This document shows, piece after piece, positions 8,178 to 11,269 of a DNA stretch of 11,269 nucleotides; the first letter of the stretch is position 1, and every line of letters starts with the position of its first letter. Origin of the DNA: Bacteroidota bacterium (GTDB lineage Bacteria; Bacteroidota; Bacteroidia; Bacteroidales; FEN-979); contig JAPLDN010000022.1 of assembly GCA_026391755.1 (NCBI GenBank), forward strand, positions 1 through 11,269, written 5' to 3'. A program made the position numbers and the translations under genes. The notes beneath the pieces were generated by a model. It saw only the letters and a list, made by a program, of their open reading frames with translations. It searched no databases and had not been told where the DNA came from.

Positions 8178-8595
8178 TCAGGAAATCGGCAGGGATGGCC
8201 ATTTTGCTTGGAGAATCATAGGCCGTTTCCCACCGGCCATCGGCCTTTGCAGATTCAACCTGCCTTAACCCCGAAGGTTTCATTTTCCCTTCCTGCTCCA
8301 GTCGGTTCACAAGTTCCACATTTCGTTTGGACCAGGCGCTTTTAGGACGGCGGGGCGTGAATTTCTGAATGTAGGCAGCTTCATCAAATTTTTTTAGCTG
8401 CCCGTCGATCCATCCGAAACATAAGGCTTCAAGCAAGGCTTCATTATATACCACCGTTGGAATACCAGAGTTCTTTTTATAAAATTTGATCCAGATACCG
8501 TTTTCTCGGGCATGGTTATTTTCAAGCCATGATGCCAGCTCCTCTCTGGAACTGAAGGGAATAACGGGCAAATCAGGTTTGCCGGCAGCTTTCAT
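8170..8595 (-). CDS. YdeI/OmpD-associated family protein, C-terminally disrupted
   Basis: 141 residues. The N-terminal YdeI domain is intact and typical: FSSREELASWLENNH (14-28), ENGIWIKFYKKNSG (31-44), ALCFGWIDGQ (57-66), KFTPRRPKSAWSKRN (78-92), and a late AKADGRWETAYD (116-127). The reading frame then reaches IPADFLK and stops after one more residue, where the family (usually about 190-200 residues) should continue with about 20 residues of an FFETL-type helix and then the YRLQTAK tail. That tail is present just downstream in another frame. The gene starts 3 bp after the stop of the nucleoid-associated protein gene and is the last in a minus-strand operon. The family has been linked to stress or peptide tolerance, but no clear molecular function is known. 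The product may be unstable or inactive. Confidence 0.85.
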   Translation of the reverse strand: MKAAGKPDLPVIPFSSREELASWLENNHARENGIWIKFYKKNSGIPTVVYNEALLEALCFGWIDGQLKKFDEAAYIQKFTPRRPKSAWSKRNVELVNRLEQEGKMKPSGLRQVESAKADGRWETAYDSPSKMAIPADFLKR

Positions 8596-8598
8596 TGT

Positions 8599-9639
8599 TT
8601 ACTCTTCAACTTTATAGTATACTTTGTAAAATTTTCCTCTTTCATCGGAACCCTGCTCGATAAGTTCGCGGTTCCCATGAATGTAAATATGGAAATTTTT
8701 ATCAAGCTTGATCACGCTCTTAAAGATCCTTGCCTGCTTTTTAACTGCGCTTACCGAAATATGGAAGTTCTCGGCAATATCGATATCCTGATCGCGCTGA
8801 AAAGAGTCCTTGAAGCGTTTGAACGATTCGATAAGTTCAGGCTGTGCTATCACTTCATTTGAAAATTCCTTAAAATCGAAGCTCTCATTCTCCTTGAAAA
8901 ATTTCACCGATTTGTTCAGCAGGTCAAGCTGGTCGGCTTTGGAAACATCAAACTGCTGCGGAAGTTCCTTTGTTACGAATTTTTTGCATAGCGAAAGTAC
9001 ATTCTGAGTATTGTAATACTCATCTTTTCTTTGCCTTACATGAAGAAAGTCATCGATCCAGTACTGCGCCTCAGAGCCTTTATTGGTATTATCAACCACA
9101 GCAACAATAAAGCCCTTTTCCCTTTCATTGTTGAATATCAGGCAGCCCTTGTCCAGCTTGTTGATGTTTATTCCCTGCTCACTTTCAATCCCAAATCCAT
9201 CGCCACGCAGGAAAACTTTCAGGAAGGTGTCTTTATTCTCCGATTTGAAAAGTCCGAGGGCATCTACACTTTCCCCATCAAGGATGCAATCTTTGAAGAA
9301 GACCGTGTAAAATTCTCCTTCTTTAATTTTCGGATGTGTGCTTTTTTCGTAAAGATGTTTTGCCAGGTTTACCGATTGTATGTAAAGCGAGCCGGGATCA
9401 TCGAATATCCTGCAGGCATATGTATAAACCTCATTCAAATCCAGGTCACTGTCATGATACAAATTATAGTATTCATGGTCCTTGAAAGGAGTTAAAAAGT
9501 AATCAAGAAATATCTCATCCAGATCTGCATTGGTTTGAAGCGTCGACTTGGACAGGAAAAGCGCGTCAGTTAATTTATTTCCGACCTTATGAACTGCTAT
9601 CCCCTTTATTGAAGCACTATCTCTTAAAATCATTTCCAT
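8599..9639 (-). CDS. 37-kDa nucleoid-associated protein (YejK/NdpA family)
   Basis: 346 residues, the normal length for Bacteroidota members. No signal peptide or membrane segment, so cytosolic. Family-like stretches include SIKGIAVHKVGNK (10-22), LDEIFLDYFLTPFK (40-53), EGEFYTVFFKDC (107-118), DTFLKVFLR (137-145), GCLIFNN (165-171) and YWIDDFLHVRQRKDEY (193-208). The C-terminal part (about 280-346) has a predicted helix-rich stretch then a basic beta-rich end (KLDKNFHIYIHGN). Enterobacterial YejK associates with the nucleoid; the exact molecular role is unclear. The ATG lies 6 bp after the stop of the propeller gene, in an A-rich context without a clear Shine-Dalgarno, which suggests coupled expression. 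Met3 is an alternative start. Confidence 0.9.
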   Translation of the reverse strand: MEMILRDSASIKGIAVHKVGNKLTDALFLSKSTLQTNADLDEIFLDYFLTPFKDHEYYNLYHDSDLDLNEVYTYACRIFDDPGSLYIQSVNLAKHLYEKSTHPKIKEGEFYTVFFKDCILDGESVDALGLFKSENKDTFLKVFLRGDGFGIESEQGININKLDKGCLIFNNEREKGFIVAVVDNTNKGSEAQYWIDDFLHVRQRKDEYYNTQNVLSLCKKFVTKELPQQFDVSKADQLDLLNKSVKFFKENESFDFKEFSNEVIAQPELIESFKRFKDSFQRDQDIDIAENFHISVSAVKKQARIFKSVIKLDKNFHIYIHGNRELIEQGSDERGKFYKVYYKVEE

Positions 9640-9645
9640 TTTCTT

Positions 9646-11019
9646 TTATTTTTGTTGTTCAACTGCAGTCACAAAGTGGCGGGTCCTGAGATAAATTGTA
9701 TTTCCTGAAATTGCAGCAGTCGCCATACAAATATCTTTCATGGAATTCTTTGCAATTAGTTTAAATTCAGGCCCGGCCTTGATTACATATATATTCCCCT
9801 CTTCGGAACTGAAATACAGTTTGCCATCCGCAGCAATGCCTGAAGCGGAAAAGGCCTCTTTTAAATTCTCTTTATACTTTATTTCTCCCGTCATCGCATC
9901 AAAGCAGGTCAACATACCGTTAATCTGGAGATTATACAAGTATCCGCCATAAATAAGAGGGGTTTGCATGTATGCACCTCCGCGTTTGACACTCCATAAA
10001 ATGAATTTGTTCCTTGTACTATCGGACGCCAGGTTAATATCCCCTGTCGCATCTGGTTTAACGACAAAAATGGGTGAGTATTTTCCGTGAGCGCTGTTGA
10101 GGTAGATATAGTCCCCGGCTAAAACCGGCGTTGGGGCAGGAGCATCGCCACCGCCGCTCATAGTCCAGATCTCTTTTCCCGTTTCAAAGTCATATCCGCA
10201 GATATGCCTGTACCCATTTGCAATAACGGTGACTTTGCCATTATATGAGCAGATCGCAGGAGTGCACCAGGTCGAAACCTCATCGCCCCTGGATGTTCTC
10301 CATTTCTCATTGCCTGTAGCAAGGTCTATAGCTGCAATAAATGGACCGGCCGGGATATCACACTGCACTATGATTGTGCCATTGAAAATGATGGGTGAAC
10401 TGGCATAACCCCATTCAACGCCAGTTTCTGTGTACGGACCGGGATTCAGTATTCCCAGGTCCTTCTTCCATACCAGGTTCCCCTGGAAATCATAGCAATA
10501 GAGACCCTCTGATCCAAAGAGAACAACGATGTAATGCCCGTCGGTTGCCGGACTGCAGTTGGCCTGAGAAGATTTCGTATGACGCTTTGACTTCGGAACC
10601 CCTTTATGTGCAACCCTTTCCCAGATGATCTTTCCTGTGTTTTTGTCCAGGCAGTACACCCTGAACTCATGTTCCTGTTTATCATCCGCTTCATCGATAT
10701 CGCCATACAGGCCCACTTTCAGGGATTCTTCAGTTTTAAGATTGACTGCGGATGTCACTATCAGGTAATCATTCCATATCACGGGACAAGAGTGGGCCAG
10801 ACCGGGGATAGCTGTCTTCCATTTAATGTTGATGGAACTGTCGATGCTCCATTTTTCAGGCGTTACCGAGCCTTCAATGTAGCCCCGTCCCCATGGACCC
10901 CGGAATCCCGGCCACTGATTATTATAATCGACCTGGGCAGTAACCAATCCCGTTGAAATACCAAGCAGGATAGCTGTAAGTGTGATTCGGTACAATCTTT
11001 TTATCATATTTCTCATCAT
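9646..11019 (-). CDS. Secreted PQQ-type beta-propeller repeat protein
   Basis: 457 residues. Residues 1-28 form a signal peptide (basic MIKRLYR, hydrophobic LTAILLGISTGL, cleavage near TAQ), so the protein is exported. The mature start has WPGFRGPWGRG (36-46) and NIKWKTAIPGLAHSCPVIW (64-82), the opening seen in BamB-like/PQQ-repeat proteins. Repeated blade motifs follow: CLDKNTGKIIWE (123-134), YDFQGNLVWKKDLG (176-189), AIDLATGNEKWRT (230-242), YDFETGKEIWTM (276-287), CFDAMTGEIKYK (372-383). There is no dehydrogenase catalytic domain or cytochrome motif, so cofactor binding and enzymatic activity are not shown; a scaffold or binding role is equally possible. Its start overlaps the stop of the upstream agmatine-deiminase gene by 4 bp (ATGA), which favours translational coupling. 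Met2 and Met5 are alternative starts. Confidence 0.88.
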   Translation of the reverse strand: MMRNMIKRLYRITLTAILLGISTGLVTAQVDYNNQWPGFRGPWGRGYIEGSVTPEKWSIDSSINIKWKTAIPGLAHSCPVIWNDYLIVTSAVNLKTEESLKVGLYGDIDEADDKQEHEFRVYCLDKNTGKIIWERVAHKGVPKSKRHTKSSQANCSPATDGHYIVVLFGSEGLYCYDFQGNLVWKKDLGILNPGPYTETGVEWGYASSPIIFNGTIIVQCDIPAGPFIAAIDLATGNEKWRTSRGDEVSTWCTPAICSYNGKVTVIANGYRHICGYDFETGKEIWTMSGGGDAPAPTPVLAGDYIYLNSAHGKYSPIFVVKPDATGDINLASDSTRNKFILWSVKRGGAYMQTPLIYGGYLYNLQINGMLTCFDAMTGEIKYKENLKEAFSASGIAADGKLYFSSEEGNIYVIKAGPEFKLIAKNSMKDICMATAAISGNTIYLRTRHFVTAVEQQK

Positions 11020-11269
11020 TTTTTTACCTTCAGAGGAACGACATCCGGAAGGGGGACCTTGACGATGGTAAACGTCCTGCCATCCTGGTCGGTAGCCATC
11101 TGCAGTATATTAAAATTCTCGTTCAGCCTATCGTAATTCATACGGTTAACGGGGTTGAGGTCTTTTTCATTTTCATCAACCCAGGCGAGAAGAATGGTGT
11201 TGGGGCCAGAGAACCTCACGAATTCATCGGTATGTCCTTCTATACCCACATCTATGTAGTTCCCGGTTA
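11016..11269 (-). CDS. Agmatine deiminase/peptidyl-arginine deiminase family, C-terminal part, apparently truncated
   Basis: Only the last 83 residues fall in the window; the gene enters from the right edge in frame. The visible piece begins T-G-N-Y-I-D-V-G-I-E and then shows GHTDEFVRF (11-19), the family's catalytic His motif (GHxDE), followed by GPNTILLAWVDENEKD (21-36) and FTIVKVPLPD (64-73). By family knowledge the guanidine-modifying PAD_porph fold should continue some 80-100 residues past this point, to a GGGxIHCxTQQ motif that holds the catalytic Cys. Here the frame stops after LKVKK, 71 residues past the His, and the next gene begins at once with a 4-bp overlap. So the product probably lacks the catalytic cysteine. 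Intact homologues hydrolyse agmatine or C-terminal arginine to the carbamoyl/citrulline product plus ammonia. Confidence 0.85.
   Translation of the reverse strand, partial: TGNYIDVGIEGHTDEFVRFSGPNTILLAWVDENEKDLNPVNRMNYDRLNENFNILQMATDQDGRTFTIVKVPLPDVVPLKVKK

Noticed and set aside
9031..9495. Plus-strand 154-residue ORF
   Set aside because: Antisense to the nucleoid-associated protein, whose frame has strong family features; the antisense reading is not protein-like.

Overview
The window most likely comes from a member of the Bacteroidota, probably an uncultured environmental lineage near the Bacteroidales or a related order. Base composition is moderate by eye. Supporting signs are the protein families present (M13 lipoprotein peptidase, a Bacteroidota-style S41 peptidase with an N-terminal sandwich domain, the 37-kDa nucleoid-associated family), starts without clear Shine-Dalgarno sequences, and two exact matches to the Bacteroidota -7 promoter box TAnnTTTG. 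No rRNA, tRNA, CRISPR array, insertion sequence or phage gene was seen.

Layout. (1) 1-3838, minus strand: an M13 metallopeptidase lipoprotein cut by the left window edge, and upstream of it a secreted clan GH-D (GH36-like) alpha-galactosidase. (2) 3966-4562, plus strand: a multi-pass membrane protein of the septation-protein-A/VC0807-like type. Its 3' end overlaps tail-to-tail with a large secreted S41 peptidase on the minus strand (4549-6798). (3) 6988-7938, plus strand: a TfoX N-terminal-domain protein followed by a small polytopic membrane protein with an HEIGH zinc motif. (4) 8064-11269, minus strand: a tightly packed run transcribed right to left. It contains an agmatine-deiminase family gene cut by the right window edge, a secreted PQQ-type beta-propeller protein, a 37-kDa nucleoid-associated protein and a YdeI/OmpD-associated protein. 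Junctions in this run are a 4-bp overlap, a 6-bp gap and a 3-bp gap, so it is probably one operon.

The genes look like ordinary chromosomal housekeeping and accessory genes, not one dedicated pathway. Cell-envelope peptide and glycan turnover is a common theme: the M13 and S41 peptidases, the alpha-galactosidase and the HEIGH protein.

The points most worth a second look are two signs of gene decay at the ends of the right-hand operon. The YdeI gene has lost an internal piece, and its C-terminus survives out of frame just downstream. The agmatine-deiminase gene stops before the region that should carry the catalytic cysteine and runs straight into the propeller gene. Also notable are the putative membrane metalloprotease with a GHGGHE motif and a recurring 9-mer CTGCGGATG (7 copies, 3 of them within a longer ATTGRCTGCGGATG). 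I see no convincing new multi-gene system.
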